Source: Clostridiales bacterium
GTDB taxonomy: Bacteria; Bacillota; Clostridia; Christensenellales; DTU072
Direction of reading: 5' to 3'
DNA length: 64,000 nucleotides
Assembly (NCBI GenBank): GCA_012841525.1
Contig: DUUO01000023.1
Span: forward strand, 1-64,000
In this document: piece by piece, positions 26,454 through 36,594 of the stretch
Layout: every line of letters starts with the position of its first letter
Position numbering within the stretch: position 1 is the stretch's first letter
Position numbers and translations under genes: made by a program
The notes under the pieces: generated by a model
What the model saw: only the letters and a program-made list of their open reading frames with translations
Told to the model about the DNA's origin: nothing
Database searches by the model: none

Positions 26454-26822
26454 ATGATTCAACCTCAATCAAGATTGAAAGTAGCAGATAATAGTGGTGC
26501 GAAAGAAATAATGTGTATTCGTGTATTAGGCGGGTCATATGTAAGAAGTGCTAACATTGGTGATGTTATAGTTGCTTCTGTTAAAGTAGCAACACCTGGT
26601 GGCACTGTTAAAAAAGGTGAAATAGTAAAAGCTGTTGTTGTTAGAACAAGTAGTGGACTTAGACGTCCTGATGGAACACATATTAAATTTGATGATAATG
26701 CAGCTGTTATTATTGATAATCAAAAACAACCTCGTGGAACACGTATTTTTGGACCTATTGCAAGAGAACTTCGTGAAAAATCATATATGAAGATTATATC
26801 ACTTGCACCAGAAGTTATTTAG
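26454..26822 (+). CDS. rplN: 50S ribosomal protein L14
   Basis: 122 residues, exactly the usual length. [20 protein letters not shown] start and [16 protein letters not shown] end are typical. L14 takes part in intersubunit bridges with helix 44 region. TAGGAGG is the ribosome binding site. Confidence 0.98.
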   Translation: MIQPQSRLKVADNSGAKEIMCIRVLGGSYVRSANIGDVIVASVKVATPGGTVKKGEIVKAVVVRTSSGLRRPDGTHIKFDDNAAVIIDNQKQPRGTRIFGPIARELREKSYMKIISLAPEVI

Positions 26823-26831
26823 GGGGATATG

Positions 26832-27248
26832 ATGGCTAAGAGAAATATTATTAAAGATGATTATGTTATGATTATTGCTGGAAAAGATAAGGGTAAAACT
26901 GCTCAAGTAGTAAGCGTTAATCACAAAACAAATAGAGTATTTATTGAAGGTCAAGGTTTGGCTACTCAAACAACCAAAGCTGTTAAAGCTCAAAGAGCAA
27001 CTGATGTTGGTGGTTTAGTTAAAAGACCTGGCAGTGTAGATGTTAGCAATGTTATGCCAATTTGTTCTGCTTGCAATAACCCAACTAGAGTTGGACATAC
27101 AGAAGTTGATGGAAAACATGTTCGTGTTTGCAAAAAATGTGGCGAAGTTTTAGTTACTAAAAAATCTGCTGCAAGAACTGTTAAAAAAGCTACAAAAGCA
27201 AAAGCTGCGGTTCGCAAAAAAACTGCCAAAAAAACTGAAGACAAATAG
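26832..27248 (+). CDS. rplX: 50S ribosomal protein L24 with basic C-terminal tail
   Basis: 138 residues. The KOW core ([21 protein letters not shown]) and the C-terminal part with four cysteines in two CxxC motifs (CSACNN and CKKCGE, near 78-101) are typical of zinc-type L24. The last 30 residues form a Lys/Ala-rich extension. An in-frame ATG at 26829 exists; 26832 is preferred because GGGGG ends 5 nt before it. Confidence 0.95.
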   Translation: MAKRNIIKDDYVMIIAGKDKGKTAQVVSVNHKTNRVFIEGQGLATQTTKAVKAQRATDVGGLVKRPGSVDVSNVMPICSACNNPTRVGHTEVDGKHVRVCKKCGEVLVTKKSAARTVKKATKAKAAVRKKTAKKTEDK

Positions 27249-27259
27249 GGAGGAGAACA

Positions 27260-27838
27260 ATGGCATCAAAAAAACAAGTAGCAACTTCACCAGAAGTCAA
27301 TAGACTAAAAGCTAAATATGATAGCGAAATAGTTGATAAAATGATGAAAAAGTTTAATTATTCCTCAAAAATGGAAGTTCCAAAACTTGAAAAAATCGTT
27401 TTAAATATGCGCTTAGGTGATGTTAAAGATAATTCTAAAAGTTTACAGTCTGCTGTGCAAGAACTAGAGCAAATAGCAGGACAAAAAGCTGTCATTTGTT
27501 ATGCAAAAAAATCAGTAGCAAACTTCAAATTGAGAGAAGGACAACCTGTTGGAGCAAAAATTACTCTAAGAGGTTCAAAAATGTGGGAATTTTTTGATAA
27601 ATTAATTTCTATTGCACTACCACGTGTTAGAGACTTTAGAGGTGTGTCTGATAAGTCTTTTGATGGACGAGGAAATTATGCTTTAGGTATTAAAGAGCAA
27701 CTTATTTTCCCAGAAATCGCATATGATAAAGTTGAAAAGGTTAGAGGCTTTGATATAACAATTGTTACATCAGCAAAAACAGATGAAGAATCAAAAGAAC
27801 TATTGTCTTCATTAGGCATGCCTTTTGTTAGGAGGTAA
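27260..27838 (+). CDS. rplE: 50S ribosomal protein L5
   Basis: 192 residues, binding 5S r[22 protein letters not shown] and [26 protein letters not shown] are standard. The N-terminus is about 10 residues longer than usual ([12 protein letters not shown]). The end carries GGAGG that serves rpsZ two bases downstream. Confidence 0.97.
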   Translation: MASKKQVATSPEVNRLKAKYDSEIVDKMMKKFNYSSKMEVPKLEKIVLNMRLGDVKDNSKSLQSAVQELEQIAGQKAVICYAKKSVANFKLREGQPVGAKITLRGSKMWEFFDKLISIALPRVRDFRGVSDKSFDGRGNYALGIKEQLIFPEIAYDKVEKVRGFDITIVTSAKTDEESKELLSSLGMPFVRR

Positions 27839-27840
27839 AA

Positions 27841-28026
27841 ATGGCAAAAAAATCCATGATAAACAAACAAAAGAGAAAACAAAAATTCTCTACAAGAAAG
27901 TATACACGTTGCACAATATGTGGAAGACCTCATGCAGTTCTTCGTAAATATGGTGTTTGTAGAATATGTTTTAGAGAGCTTGCATATAAGGGTGAAATAC
28001 CTGGTGTTCGCAAGGCAAGTTGGTAG
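27841..28026 (+). CDS. rpsZ: 30S ribosomal protein S14, zinc type
   Basis: 61 residues, the short zinc-binding form. The four zinc cysteines are in CTICGRPH and [17 protein letters not shown] and [18 protein letters not shown] are standard. The overlap of its ribosome binding site with the rplE end suggests coupled translation. Confidence 0.98.
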   Translation: MAKKSMINKQKRKQKFSTRKYTRCTICGRPHAVLRKYGVCRICFRELAYKGEIPGVRKASW

Positions 28027-28036
28027 GAGGTAAATT

Positions 28037-28441
28037 ATGGCTATTACAGATCCAATCGCAGATATGCTTACACGTATTCGTAACGGATTGATTGCAAAAC
28101 ATGAAACCGTAGATATTCCTGCAAGTAAAATGAAACTTGCAATAGGCAATATTTTAGTTGAAGAAGGTTTTGTTAAATCTTGTACAGTAATTGAAGAAAA
28201 AGATAAAGTCCAAAATACAATTCGTATTGAACTTAAATATACTCCTGAAAAAGAAAGAGTTATTAAGGGACTAAAAAGAATTAGTAGACCAGGACTTAGA
28301 GTATATGCAAAGTCAAACGAAATTCCAAAAGTTTTAGGTGGAATTGGTATTGCAATTGTTTCAACATCAAGTGGTGTTATGACAGACAAGAAAGCTCGCT
28401 CAATAGGAGCAGGTGGCGAAGTTTTAGCATATGTTTGGTAG
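28037..28441 (+). CDS. rpsH: 30S ribosomal protein S8
   Basis: 134 residues. [13 protein letters not shown] start and [14 protein letters not shown] near the end are standard; the latter binds 16S helix 21. S8 represses the spc operon in enteric bacteria, but no such site was identified. Confidence 0.98.
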   Translation: MAITDPIADMLTRIRNGLIAKHETVDIPASKMKLAIGNILVEEGFVKSCTVIEEKDKVQNTIRIELKYTPEKERVIKGLKRISRPGLRVYAKSNEIPKVLGGIGIAIVSTSSGVMTDKKARSIGAGGEVLAYVW

Positions 28442-28450
28442 GAGGTTAAA

Positions 28451-28993
28451 ATGTCAAGAATAGGTAGACTTCCAATAAAAATCGTTAGCGGTGTAACTGT
28501 TAAAGTTGACAATGATGTGGTAACAGTTAGTGGCCCTTTAGGAACACTTTCACAACATATTGCTAATGATAAAATTAAAATTAAAGTTGAAAATGATGAA
28601 ATAATATTAACAAGGCTTACTGAAGCAAAGCCTGTTAAAGCAGCACACGGATTATATCGTTCTTTATTAGCAAATATGGTAGAGGGCGTAACAAAAGGAT
28701 TTCAAAAAAATCTAATTATATCTGGTGTAGGTTTTAGAGCTGTTGCTCAAGGTGAAAAAGTTGTATTGAATATAGGATATTCTCACACAATTGATGTTAT
28801 CCCACCAGAAGGTATTAAAATTGAAATTGTTTCCCCAACAGAACTTGCTGTAAAAGGAATTGATAAAGTTTTAGTTGGACAAGTTGCTGCAAATATTAAA
28901 GCGTATAGAAAACCTGATCCTTATCATGGTTATGGAATTAGATATAAAGACGAAACCATACTAAGAAAAGAAGGCAAGGCAGCTGGTAAATAG
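28451..28993 (+). CDS. rplF: 50S ribosomal protein L6
   Basis: 180 residues, two tandem L6 folds. [10 protein letters not shown] start, [21 protein letters not shown] centre, and [19 protein letters not shown] end match the family; the end reaches towards the sarcin-ricin loop region. Confidence 0.98.
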   Translation: MSRIGRLPIKIVSGVTVKVDNDVVTVSGPLGTLSQHIANDKIKIKVENDEIILTRLTEAKPVKAAHGLYRSLLANMVEGVTKGFQKNLIISGVGFRAVAQGEKVVLNIGYSHTIDVIPPEGIKIEIVSPTELAVKGIDKVLVGQVAANIKAYRKPDPYHGYGIRYKDETILRKEGKAAGK

Positions 28994-29004
28994 GAGGATT
29001 AAAA

Positions 29005-29373
29005 ATGTTGAGTAAAATAGATAAAAATGCATCAAGAAAGAAAAGACATTTGAGGATTCGCAATAAAATTTCTGGTACAGCTGAAACCCCAAGATTGAAC
29101 ATATTTAAATCTTCAACTCATATATATGCTCAAATTATAGATGATGATAAAGCAGTTACTTTGGTTTCTTCCAGTTCTCAATTAAAAGAATTGGCAAAAG
29201 AACTAAAAGGAAAAAATAAAGTTGAGCAAGCAAGAGTTGTTGGAAATGATATTGCAAAAAAAGCTTTAGAGCAAAAGATCGATAAAGTTGTATTTGATCG
29301 TGCAGGCTATGTCTACGCAGGGCGTGTCGCTGCATTTGCTGAAGCTGCAAGAGAAGCAGGATTGAAATTTTAG
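29005..29373 (+). CDS. rplR: 50S ribosomal protein L18
   Basis: 122 residues, 5S rRNA-binding. [19 protein letters not shown] and [20 protein letters not shown] are typical. TAGGAGG precedes the ATG. Confidence 0.98.
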   Translation: MLSKIDKNASRKKRHLRIRNKISGTAETPRLNIFKSSTHIYAQIIDDDKAVTLVSSSSQLKELAKELKGKNKVEQARVVGNDIAKKALEQKIDKVVFDRAGYVYAGRVAAFAEAAREAGLKF

Positions 29374-29384
29374 GAGAGATAAAA

Positions 29385-29900
29385 ATGGCAAGAGAACCAA
29401 GAGATAGAAAAAGATCTAATCAAGATGATTTTATTGAAAGAATTGTTTCAATAAATCGTGTTTCGAAAGTTGTTAAAGGTGGACGAAACATGCGTTTCAC
29501 CGCTTTAGTTGTTGTAGGTGATGGCAAAGGTAAAGTTGGAATAGCACAAGGAAAAGCAGCTGAAGTTCCAGCAGCAATTGAAAAAGCTACAAAAGCAGCA
29601 AGAGAATCAATGATAAAAATTGCAATGCATAACACTACAATACCACATCAAGTTACTGGTGTTTTTGGAAGAGGAAAAGTTATAATTCTTCCAGCAGAAG
29701 AAGGAACTGGTGTTATTGCTGGTGCAAGTGCTCGTGCTGTATTAGAGGCTGTTGGTATAAAAGATGTTAGAACAAAATCTATAGGCTCTAATAACCCAAT
29801 CAATGTAGTTAAGGCTACTATGGAAGGGCTAAAGTCTTTAATGACAGTAGAACAATATGCTAAATTACGTGGCAAAACTGTAGAGGAAATACTATCTTAA
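29385..29900 (+). CDS. rpsE: 30S ribosomal protein S5
   Basis: 171 residues. [19 protein letters not shown] in the N-terminal dsRBD-like domain and [20 protein letters not shown] in the C-terminal domain are standard. S5 acts in decoding accuracy and mRNA entry. Confidence 0.98.
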   Translation: MAREPRDRKRSNQDDFIERIVSINRVSKVVKGGRNMRFTALVVVGDGKGKVGIAQGKAAEVPAAIEKATKAARESMIKIAMHNTTIPHQVTGVFGRGKVIILPAEEGTGVIAGASARAVLEAVGIKDVRTKSIGSNNPINVVKATMEGLKSLMTVEQYAKLRGKTVEEILS

Positions 29901-29910
29901 GGAGGCAATT

Positions 29911-30093
29911 ATGGCAAAGTTAAAAGTAACACTTAAAAAAAGCACGATAGGTAGTTTAAAAAGACACAAAGCAAATGTAGAAGCTCTTGGTCTAACAAAA
30001 ATTGGACAAAGCAAAGTTCATGATGATACTCCTGCAATTCGCGGAATGATCTTCAAAGCACGACATCTTCTAGAAGTAGAAGAAATTGAATAA
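29911..30093 (+). CDS. rpmD: 50S ribosomal protein L30
   Basis: 60 residues. [25 protein letters not shown], a conserved ferredoxin-like fold, at normal length. GGAGG precedes the start. Confidence 0.97.
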   Translation: MAKLKVTLKKSTIGSLKRHKANVEALGLTKIGQSKVHDDTPAIRGMIFKARHLLEVEEIE

Positions 30094-30104
30094 GGAGAAA
30101 AAAG

Positions 30105-30548
30105 ATGAATTTACATACAATATCACCTGCTGAGGGTGCAGTAAAAGAAAAAAAGAGACTAGGTAGAGGAATTGGCTCAGGCCTTGGAAAAACTTCTGGT
30201 AAAGGTCACAAAGGACAATTAGCAAGAAGTGGTGGCGGTACAAGACCTGGATTTGAAGGCGGTCAAATGCCTCTTTACAGAAGATTGCCAAAACGTGGTT
30301 TTAATAGCCCATTTAAAAAAGAATACAATGTCATTAATGTTAGAGATTTAGAAAAACTAGATGGCAAAAATGAAGTTACTGTTGAGTTTTTACATGAAAT
30401 TGGTGTAATTTCTAAAATTGCAAACGATGGTTTAAAAGTTTTAGGAGATGGCGAATTAACTAAAAAACTTACAGTTAAAGCTAGCAAATTTAGTGCAAAA
30501 GCTATTGAAAAAATTGAAAAGGCAGGCGGTAAAGCAGAGGTGATTTAA
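30105..30548 (+). CDS. rplO: 50S ribosomal protein L15
   Basis: 147 residues. The extended Gly-rich N-terminus ([20 protein letters not shown]) penetrates 23S rRNA; the C-terminal domain ends [12 protein letters not shown]. The stop overlaps the secY start (TAATG). Confidence 0.98.
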   Translation: MNLHTISPAEGAVKEKKRLGRGIGSGLGKTSGKGHKGQLARSGGGTRPGFEGGQMPLYRRLPKRGFNSPFKKEYNVINVRDLEKLDGKNEVTVEFLHEIGVISKIANDGLKVLGDGELTKKLTVKASKFSAKAIEKIEKAGGKAEVI

Positions 30549-31879
30549 TGTTTCAAACTTTAGTCAATGCATTTAAGGATAAAGAAATAAGACGTAAGAT
30601 GTTTTATACCTTTGCCTTATTATTAGTTTATAGAATTGGATGTTTTGTGCCAATTCCAGGCCTTGATGCGAGAGCTATGGGCTTTGAAAGTATAGCAACT
30701 ACTGATTTCCTACAAATGCTATCTGCTGTTACTGGTTCTTCATTTTCTAATGGAACAATTTTTGCATTAGGAATTATTCCATTTATTAACTCTTTCATTA
30801 TTATGCAACTTTTGACTTTGATTATTCCAAAACTTGAAAGATTGACAAAAGAAGGTGAAGATGGAAGGCAAAAAATAACACAATATACTAGATATTTAGC
30901 TATTTTACTTGCTTTAATTCAAGCCATTGGTATCATTTTTGCTTGGAGACAATATGTTATTCCAATATATGGAAATAACCCAACCAAAACAAATGAAGTT
31001 TTCACAATGATAAGTATTGTAATAATTTTAGTTGGTGGTTCTTCTATGGTTATGTGGATAGCAGAAAGAATAACTGAATTTGGAATTGGAAACGGTACCT
31101 CACTTATAATCTTTATCGGTATCATTTCTTCTTTAGGTGCAGCATTATTAGGAGCATTTAGAATAATACCAGAACAAGTGAAATCAGGAAACACAACTGG
31201 AATTTGGTACTTGTTAGGATTTTTGGCATTAGTGTTTGTGCTATTTGTTTTGATAGTATTTGTCGACTCTGCTGAAAGAAGAGTTGGAGTAACTTATGCA
31301 GGTGGAAGAGTTTTTGGAAATAGACAAACTCAATCTCAAACCACTTATATTCCAATAAAAGTTAATGCAAGTGGCGTTATGCCAATTATCTTTGCATCAT
31401 CATTAATTATGTTTCCACAAATGATAATTCAATTTGCTCAAGCAGGCGGTTCTAAATTTGGTCTTTGGTGGGCAAAATGGTTAGGAACAAATGGACATCT
31501 ATATGGACCTATAGTGTTTATTCTTATAATATTCTTTGCATATTTTTATGCTCAAATACAATTCAACCCAGATGATGTTGCAAAAATGTTAAAAGAAAGA
31601 GGTGGTATGCTAGTTGGTGGAATTACCCCAGGCAAACCCACAAGTGATTATTTAAGGAAAATTAACAATAGACTTACTTTGTTTGGAGCAATATATCTTG
31701 GCTTTTTAGCTTTGATTCCTGCTTTGATTTTACAACAAGTACCTGGCTTCAAAACTTTAGGATTTGGAAATGCGTTTTCAGCAACAGGTTTACTAATTGT
31801 AGTTTCAGTAGCATTGGAGTTCCAAAAACAACTTGAAAGTCAATTGCTTGTAAGGCACAATAGAGGATTCTTGAAATAA
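30548..31879 (+). CDS. secY: Preprotein translocase subunit SecY
   Basis: The channel subunit of the Sec translocon, 443 residues with ten helices. RIGCFVPIPGLDARAM near the start, the plug region after it, ERITEFGIGNGTSLIIFIGI near 180, and a C-terminal FQKQLESQLLVRH are characteristic. Its position after rplO is standard, and the stop overlaps the adk start (TAATG). Confidence 0.98.
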   Translation: MFQTLVNAFKDKEIRRKMFYTFALLLVYRIGCFVPIPGLDARAMGFESIATTDFLQMLSAVTGSSFSNGTIFALGIIPFINSFIIMQLLTLIIPKLERLTKEGEDGRQKITQYTRYLAILLALIQAIGIIFAWRQYVIPIYGNNPTKTNEVFTMISIVIILVGGSSMVMWIAERITEFGIGNGTSLIIFIGIISSLGAALLGAFRIIPEQVKSGNTTGIWYLLGFLALVFVLFVLIVFVDSAERRVGVTYAGGRVFGNRQTQSQTTYIPIKVNASGVMPIIFASSLIMFPQMIIQFAQAGGSKFGLWWAKWLGTNGHLYGPIVFILIIFFAYFYAQIQFNPDDVAKMLKERGGMLVGGITPGKPTSDYLRKINNRLTLFGAIYLGFLALIPALILQQVPGFKTLGFGNAFSATGLLIVVSVALEFQKQLESQLLVRHNRGFLK

Positions 31880-32508
31880 TGAAGATAGTTTTATTAGGTG
31901 CTCCAGGTGCTGGGAAAGGATCTCAAGCAGAACTTATTAGTAAAGAATATGGATTTACTCATATATCCACTGGTGATGCATTTAGATCCAACATTGCAAG
32001 AGAAACAGAAATTGGTAAAATTGCAAAAGATTATGTTGAAAAAGGATTACTAGTTCCAGATGAAATCGTCGTTGAAATTGTAAAAGAAAGATTAACACAT
32101 GATGATTGTAAAAAAGGTTTCATTTTAGACGGTTTCCCAAGAACTATTCCACAAGCAATTGCACTTGATAAAATAGTTAAATTAGATTGTGTTCTTAATA
32201 TTAAAGTCGATAATGAAATAGTTATAGATCGTATTTCAGGAAGAAGAGCATGTAGTGGTTGTAATCAAATATATCATATATCTACATACTCAAAAGAAAC
32301 CTGTGATAAATGTGGTGGCAAATTATATATTAGAAATGATGATAAGAAAGAAACAGTTTTAAATAGACTTGAAGTTTATAATGAAGAAACTGCACCACTA
32401 ATTGAATATTATAAAAACAAAAATATATTATTCGATGTAGATGGTTCAAATTCTATTGCTAAAACTTTTGAACGGGTAAAAGAAATTATTGGTAAATTGA
32501 AAATATAA
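31879..32508 (+). CDS. adk: Adenylate kinase, zinc-binding LID type
   Basis: Interconverts ATP + AMP and 2 ADP. The 209-residue enzyme has the P-loop GAPGAGKGSQ at 7-16, DGFPRTIPQA near 84 and a LID domain with four cysteines (CSGC and CDKC, about 130-154) that would bind zinc, as in many Firmicutes. Overlaps with both secY and map suggest coupled translation. Confidence 0.98.
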   Translation: MKIVLLGAPGAGKGSQAELISKEYGFTHISTGDAFRSNIARETEIGKIAKDYVEKGLLVPDEIVVEIVKERLTHDDCKKGFILDGFPRTIPQAIALDKIVKLDCVLNIKVDNEIVIDRISGRRACSGCNQIYHISTYSKETCDKCGGKLYIRNDDKKETVLNRLEVYNEETAPLIEYYKNKNILFDVDGSNSIAKTFERVKEIIGKLKI

Positions 32509-33254
32509 TGATTGTTTCAATAAAAAGTTCATATGAAATTAATCTTATGAGAAAAGCAGGCGCTATCGTAAGAGATGTTCTAGCACTTTTAGAGGAGCAT
32601 GCAAAACCAGGTATCACTACACAAAAACTTGACAAAATTGCATATCAATACATAAAAGAGTGCAATGCTACGCCATCTTTTTTAGGATATGGAGGATTCC
32701 CTGGTTCAATATGTACTTCAATTGATGAAGAAGTCGTTCATGGAATTCCAAGTCATAGAGTATTAGAAGAGGGTATGCTATTAAAAGTTGATGTTGGAGC
32801 AAACTATAAAAACTATCATAGTGATGCAGCAAGAAGTATAGCAATTGGTGAAATCTCTGAAGAGAAAAAACAACTAGCGAAAGTTTGTAAAGAAAGTTTT
32901 TTTGAAGGTGTATCAATATTAAGGCCTAATGTAAGACTTGGCGATTTAGGAAATAAAATACAAACTTATGTTGAAGCTCATGGGTTTTCTGTAATTAGAG
33001 AATTAGTAGGTCATGGAATAGGTTCAAGTTTACATGAAATGCCAAATGTTCCAAATTATGGTGTACAAGGAATGGGACTTAGACTTAAAAAAGGAATGAC
33101 TATTGCAATAGAACCTATGATTAATATTGGAACACATAAAGTAAAGACACTTGAAGATGACTGGACTATTGTTACTTTAGATAAATCTTGTTCTGCTCAT
33201 TATGAAAACACCGTGTTAATCACTGATGATGGAGTCGAAATCTTAACATTGTAA
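32508..33254 (+). CDS. map: Methionine aminopeptidase, type I
   Basis: Removes the initiator methionine. The 248-residue pita-bread enzyme has the substrate-pocket His in GGFPGSICTS region onward (VVHGIPSH near 77-84), metal ligands in LLKVDVGANYKNYHSDAARS (two Asp), GHGIG His near 168, the Glu of IEPMI and a final Glu near 234. It has no N-terminal zinc finger. Confidence 0.97.
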   Translation: MIVSIKSSYEINLMRKAGAIVRDVLALLEEHAKPGITTQKLDKIAYQYIKECNATPSFLGYGGFPGSICTSIDEEVVHGIPSHRVLEEGMLLKVDVGANYKNYHSDAARSIAIGEISEEKKQLAKVCKESFFEGVSILRPNVRLGDLGNKIQTYVEAHGFSVIRELVGHGIGSSLHEMPNVPNYGVQGMGLRLKKGMTIAIEPMINIGTHKVKTLEDDWTIVTLDKSCSAHYENTVLITDDGVEILTL

Positions 33255-33363
33255 AATGCTTGATTAATTGAAATAATTATATTAAGAGATGGAAACACTT
33301 GAGTTGTGAAAAAATATATCAAAATAACGCAGTAGAAAATATAGTGTATAATTTGGAGAAACA

Positions 33364-33630
33364 ATGCAAGAAATAGAAGTTGGATCAATTGTACTTTCAA
33401 TTGCTGGAAGAGATAAAGGAAGATTCTTTGTAGTATATGAAATTGTTGATGATAACTATATAACGATTGTAGATGGAGCCTTACGAAAACTTGAAAAGGC
33501 AAAATTAAAAAAAATAAAGCATGTAAAAAACCAAAATATCGTTTTAGAAAGACTACAAAATAAATTCAAAGAAGGTATTAAGGTTTATGATGCTGAAGTT
33601 AGAAGTGCATTAAAGCCGTATAATGGCTAA
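33364..33630 (+). CDS. KOW-domain RNA-binding protein (L14e-like)
   Basis: 88 residues beginning with a KOW motif (GSIVLSIAGRDKGRFFVVYEIVDDNYITIVDG), followed by a basic stretch (EKAKLKKIKHVK). Proteins like this are encoded between map and infA in many Clostridia and resemble the eukaryotic/archaeal ribosomal protein L14e. The function is not established. GGAG precedes the ATG by 6 nt. The 109-bp spacer before it has no clear promoter. Confidence 0.85.
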   Translation: MQEIEVGSIVLSIAGRDKGRFFVVYEIVDDNYITIVDGALRKLEKAKLKKIKHVKNQNIVLERLQNKFKEGIKVYDAEVRSALKPYNG

Positions 33631-33656
33631 CTGTTAAAAAATATTTAGGAGAAAAC

Positions 33657-33878
33657 ATGGCAAGAAACGATTCAATCGAAGTCGATGGCACAATAGTAGA
33701 GGTTTTACCAGGAACAAATTTTAAAGTAAAACTTTCAAACGGACATATTATTCAAGCATATTTGTCAGGCAAGATGAGAGTGCATTATGTAAAAGTTTGC
33801 GAAGGTGATAGTGTAAAAGTTGCTATTAGCCCATATGATTTAACTAAGGGTAGAATTGTCTATCGTAACAAGAAGTAA
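33657..33878 (+). CDS. infA: Translation initiation factor IF-1
   Basis: 73 residues, a single OB fold: [30 protein letters not shown] and [14 protein letters not shown]. Binds the A site during initiation. TTTAGGAG precedes the ATG. Position between the KOW gene and rpmJ is standard. Confidence 0.97.
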   Translation: MARNDSIEVDGTIVEVLPGTNFKVKLSNGHIIQAYLSGKMRVHYVKVCEGDSVKVAISPYDLTKGRIVYRNKK

Positions 33879-33889
33879 GGAGGTTAATT

Positions 33890-34006
33890 ATGAAAGTAAG
33901 ACCATCAGTAAAACCAATTTGTGATAAATGTAAAATTATTAAAAGAAAAGGAAAAGTTATGGTTATTTGTCCAAAATACCCTAACCATAAACAAGTTCAA
34001 GGATAA
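33890..34006 (+). CDS. rpmJ: 50S ribosomal protein L36
   Basis: 38 residues starting [20 protein letters not shown] and ending HKQVQG, preceded by AAGGAGG. Zinc ligands are Cys11, Cys14, Cys27 and His33. The last loop reads CPKYPNH, one residue longer than the usual CxNPxH spacing, giving 38 rather than 37 residues. Confidence 0.95.
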   Translation: MKVRPSVKPICDKCKIIKRKGKVMVICPKYPNHKQVQG

Positions 34007-34175
34007 AAAAATATGAGTAAGTTACCCATCTTAACAATGTGTATTTTAGTATACAAAAATATGGTTAATATGGTAACATTATAAGGTTGTTATTTTAAAC
34101 TAGCGGCTGTAACCGTTACTTCCACTATCGGTTATTTAGTGAATAAAATATAAATAAAAAAAATGGAGGAAATCA
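34007..34175 (+). promoter_or_regulatory. 169-bp spacer before rpsM, possible leader
   Basis: This is the longest gap inside the ribosomal protein block. It contains a possible hairpin with AACCG (34111-34115) and CGGTT (34129-34133) and ends in TGGAGG. No convincing promoter or terminator was found. It may be an internal control region for the alpha-type genes. Confidence 0.3.
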
Positions 34176-34547
34176 ATGGCTCGTATATTAGGTGTAGACT
34201 TACCCCGTGAAAAAAGAGTAGAAATTGGACTTACCTATATTCATGGTATAGGAAGGGCAACTTCAAACAAGTTACTTGCTGAATGTGAAATCGATCCAAA
34301 TATTAGAATAAAGGATCTAACAGAAGAACAAGTAGCTAAAATTCGTGATTATATTGAAACTCATCTTCATGTTGAAGGTGATTTAAAGCGTGATGTCATG
34401 CTTAACATCAAACACTATATGGAAATTGGTTCGTATAGAGGTACAAGGCATAGAAAAGGATTACCAGTAAGAGGACAATCCACTAAACAAAATGCTCGTA
34501 CAAGAAAAGGACCAAAACGTGCCGTTGGGCGTGTTAAGAAGAAGTAG
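34176..34547 (+). CDS. rpsM: 30S ribosomal protein S13
   Basis: 123 residues. [32 protein letters not shown] and the basic tail with [20 protein letters not shown] are standard. It contacts P-site tRNA and bridge B1. Confidence 0.98.
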   Translation: MARILGVDLPREKRVEIGLTYIHGIGRATSNKLLAECEIDPNIRIKDLTEEQVAKIRDYIETHLHVEGDLKRDVMLNIKHYMEIGSYRGTRHRKGLPVRGQSTKQNARTRKGPKRAVGRVKKK

Positions 34548-34558
34548 GAGGCAAAAAG

Positions 34559-34954
34559 ATGGCAGCGAAAAAACGACCTACAATTAGAAGAAGAAAAGAT
34601 TTTAAAAATATTGAAAAAGGACAAGCACATGTGCATGCTTCTTTCAATAATACAATAGTTACCGTAACTGATATGGACGGCAATGTTATCAGTTGGAGTT
34701 CTGCTGGTAAAATGAAGTTCAAAGGTAGTAGAAAATCTACTCCTTATGCAGCACAAATTGTTGCTGAAGATGCAGCAAAAATAGCATATGAACATGGTGT
34801 TAGAAAAGTAGAGGTGTACATTAAAGGACCAGGACAAGGAAGAGAATCTTCAATTAGATCTTTCCACAATGCTGGTATTGAAGTAACAAAAATTCAAGAT
34901 GTTTCACCTTTACCACATAATGGATGTCGTCCACCTAAAGTAAGAAGATTGTAA
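34559..34954 (+). CDS. rpsK: 30S ribosomal protein S11
   Basis: 131 residues. [40 protein letters not shown] and the C-terminal [15 protein letters not shown] are characteristic of the platform protein. AGGAGG precedes it. Confidence 0.98.
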   Translation: MAAKKRPTIRRRKDFKNIEKGQAHVHASFNNTIVTVTDMDGNVISWSSAGKMKFKGSRKSTPYAAQIVAEDAAKIAYEHGVRKVEVYIKGPGQGRESSIRSFHNAGIEVTKIQDVSPLPHNGCRPPKVRRL

Positions 34955-34967
34955 TCGGAGGTAAATA

Positions 34968-35609
34968 ATGGCAAAATATACAGGTCCAGTTTGTAAATTA
35001 TGCAGACGTGAAGGCGATAAATTATTTTTAAAAGGGGATAGATGTTATAGCGAAAAATGTCCATTTGCAAAAGGACAAATTCGTAGAACTCCAGTTTTCC
35101 CACCAGGACAACATGGTTCTGCTAGAAAAAAATTAACCCCATATAGTATTCAATTGCGTGAAAAACAAAAAGCAAAAAGAATGTATGGTTTAACAGAAAA
35201 ACAATTCAAAAGATATTATTTAAGAGCAGAAAAAATGAGAGGTGTTGTTGGTGAAAACATGCTATCTCTTATTGAAAGAAGATTAGATAATGTGGTTTTT
35301 CGTATGGGAATGGGATTTAGTAGAGCACAATCTCGTCAATTAGTAAATCATGGACATATTCAAGTTAATGGTAAAAAAGTTGATATTCCATCATTTTTAG
35401 TTAAAGAAGGAGATGTGATTACTGTAAAACCAACGAAAAAGGAATTAGGTTTCTTTAAGGATTTAAAAAATTCTAAAGTTGCAAATTTACCAAAATGGTT
35501 AAGTTTTGATCCAGAAACATTGACAGGAAAGGTAGAAGCTTTACCAGCAAGAGATGATATTGAACTTTCAATTAAAGAACACTTAATTATAGAGCTATAT
35601 TCTAAATAA
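34968..35609 (+). CDS. rpsD: 30S ribosomal protein S4, zinc-binding type
   Basis: 213 residues. The N-terminal part has four cysteines (CKLCRREG and CYSEKC, about 9-31), the zinc-binding form of S4. The S4 RNA-binding domain is seen as [20 protein letters not shown] and [17 protein letters not shown]. Here the gene lies in the alpha cluster next to rpoA. Confidence 0.97.
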   Translation: MAKYTGPVCKLCRREGDKLFLKGDRCYSEKCPFAKGQIRRTPVFPPGQHGSARKKLTPYSIQLREKQKAKRMYGLTEKQFKRYYLRAEKMRGVVGENMLSLIERRLDNVVFRMGMGFSRAQSRQLVNHGHIQVNGKKVDIPSFLVKEGDVITVKPTKKELGFFKDLKNSKVANLPKWLSFDPETLTGKVEALPARDDIELSIKEHLIIELYSK

Positions 35610-35635
35610 GTTTAAGTTAGGAGGCAGATAACATT

Positions 35636-36580
35636 ATGATAGAATTTATTAAACCAACGATTGAAATAAAAGAAATCTCTAAAGGGGAAGCAACATTTAC
35701 TGTTGAACCACTAGTAAGAGGTTATGGTACAACTTTAGGCAATGCTTTGCGTAGAGTTTTATATGCAACACTACCAGGCGCAGCTATAGTTGGCGTAAAA
35801 ATTAAAGGTGTTAAACATGAATTTAGCACTGTTCCAGGAGTAAAAGAAGATGTTGCTGAAATAATTTTAAACTTAAAAGAAGTAGCAGTTAAGGCTCATC
35901 TTGACAGCTTTGAAAGAGCAACTGTAACTCTTTCAAAAGATACTCAAGGTGTTGTAAAAGCAAAAGATATTAAAGTTCCATCAGATATTGAAATAATGAA
36001 TGGAGATCTTGTCATTTGTAACTTAAGTGAAGGAGCATCTATTGATATGGAACTTACTATTGCTTCTGGAGAAGGATATGTTCCTGCACAAAATAATAAA
36101 AAAGCAGATATGCCTATAGGATATATTCCAATTGATAGCTCATTTTCACCTGTGAAATTTGCAACATATGAAGTAATTGATACTCGTGTTGCTCAAACAA
36201 TTGATTATGATAAATTGGTTCTAACAGTTAAAACAGATGCTACTGCAACACCTACAGAAGTTGTTTCTTTAGCAGCAAAAATTTTAGTTGATCATCTAGG
36301 ACTATTTATTGATATAGTTGATAATATGAGTAGTGTGGATGTTTTAAAACCTGAAGAAGATGAGGTTGAGGATACTAAAGAAGATATTGCTATAGAGCAA
36401 CTTGATTTGTCAGCAAGACCATTAAATTGTCTAAAAAGAGCAAATATCAATATGGTTAGTCAATTACTTGAATTAACAGAAGAAGAGCTCGATAAAATTA
36501 AGAATTTAGGGAAAAAATCCGCTAAAGAAATCATTGATAAATTGAGTTTAATGGGCTATTCTTTGAAAAAGGCAGATTAA
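35636..36580 (+). CDS. rpoA: RNA polymerase subunit alpha
   Basis: 314 residues. N-terminal dimerisation domain (EPLVRGYGTTLGNALRRVLY near 28-47) and C-terminal domain with helix-hairpin-helix segments (LSARPLNCLKRANINMVSQL, LGKKSAKEIIDKL), which binds UP elements and activators, joined by an acidic linker near 238-255. TAGGAGG lies 9-10 nt before the ATG. Confidence 0.98.
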   Translation: MIEFIKPTIEIKEISKGEATFTVEPLVRGYGTTLGNALRRVLYATLPGAAIVGVKIKGVKHEFSTVPGVKEDVAEIILNLKEVAVKAHLDSFERATVTLSKDTQGVVKAKDIKVPSDIEIMNGDLVICNLSEGASIDMELTIASGEGYVPAQNNKKADMPIGYIPIDSSFSPVKFATYEVIDTRVAQTIDYDKLVLTVKTDATATPTEVVSLAAKILVDHLGLFIDIVDNMSSVDVLKPEEDEVEDTKEDIAIEQLDLSARPLNCLKRANINMVSQLLELTEEELDKIKNLGKKSAKEIIDKLSLMGYSLKKAD

Positions 36581-36594
36581 AAGGAGATACTATC

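Noticed and set aside
34007..34175. Known ribosomal protein leader class before rpsM
   Set aside because: A hairpin is possible but no match to a leader family I can recall; listed only as a low-confidence leader.
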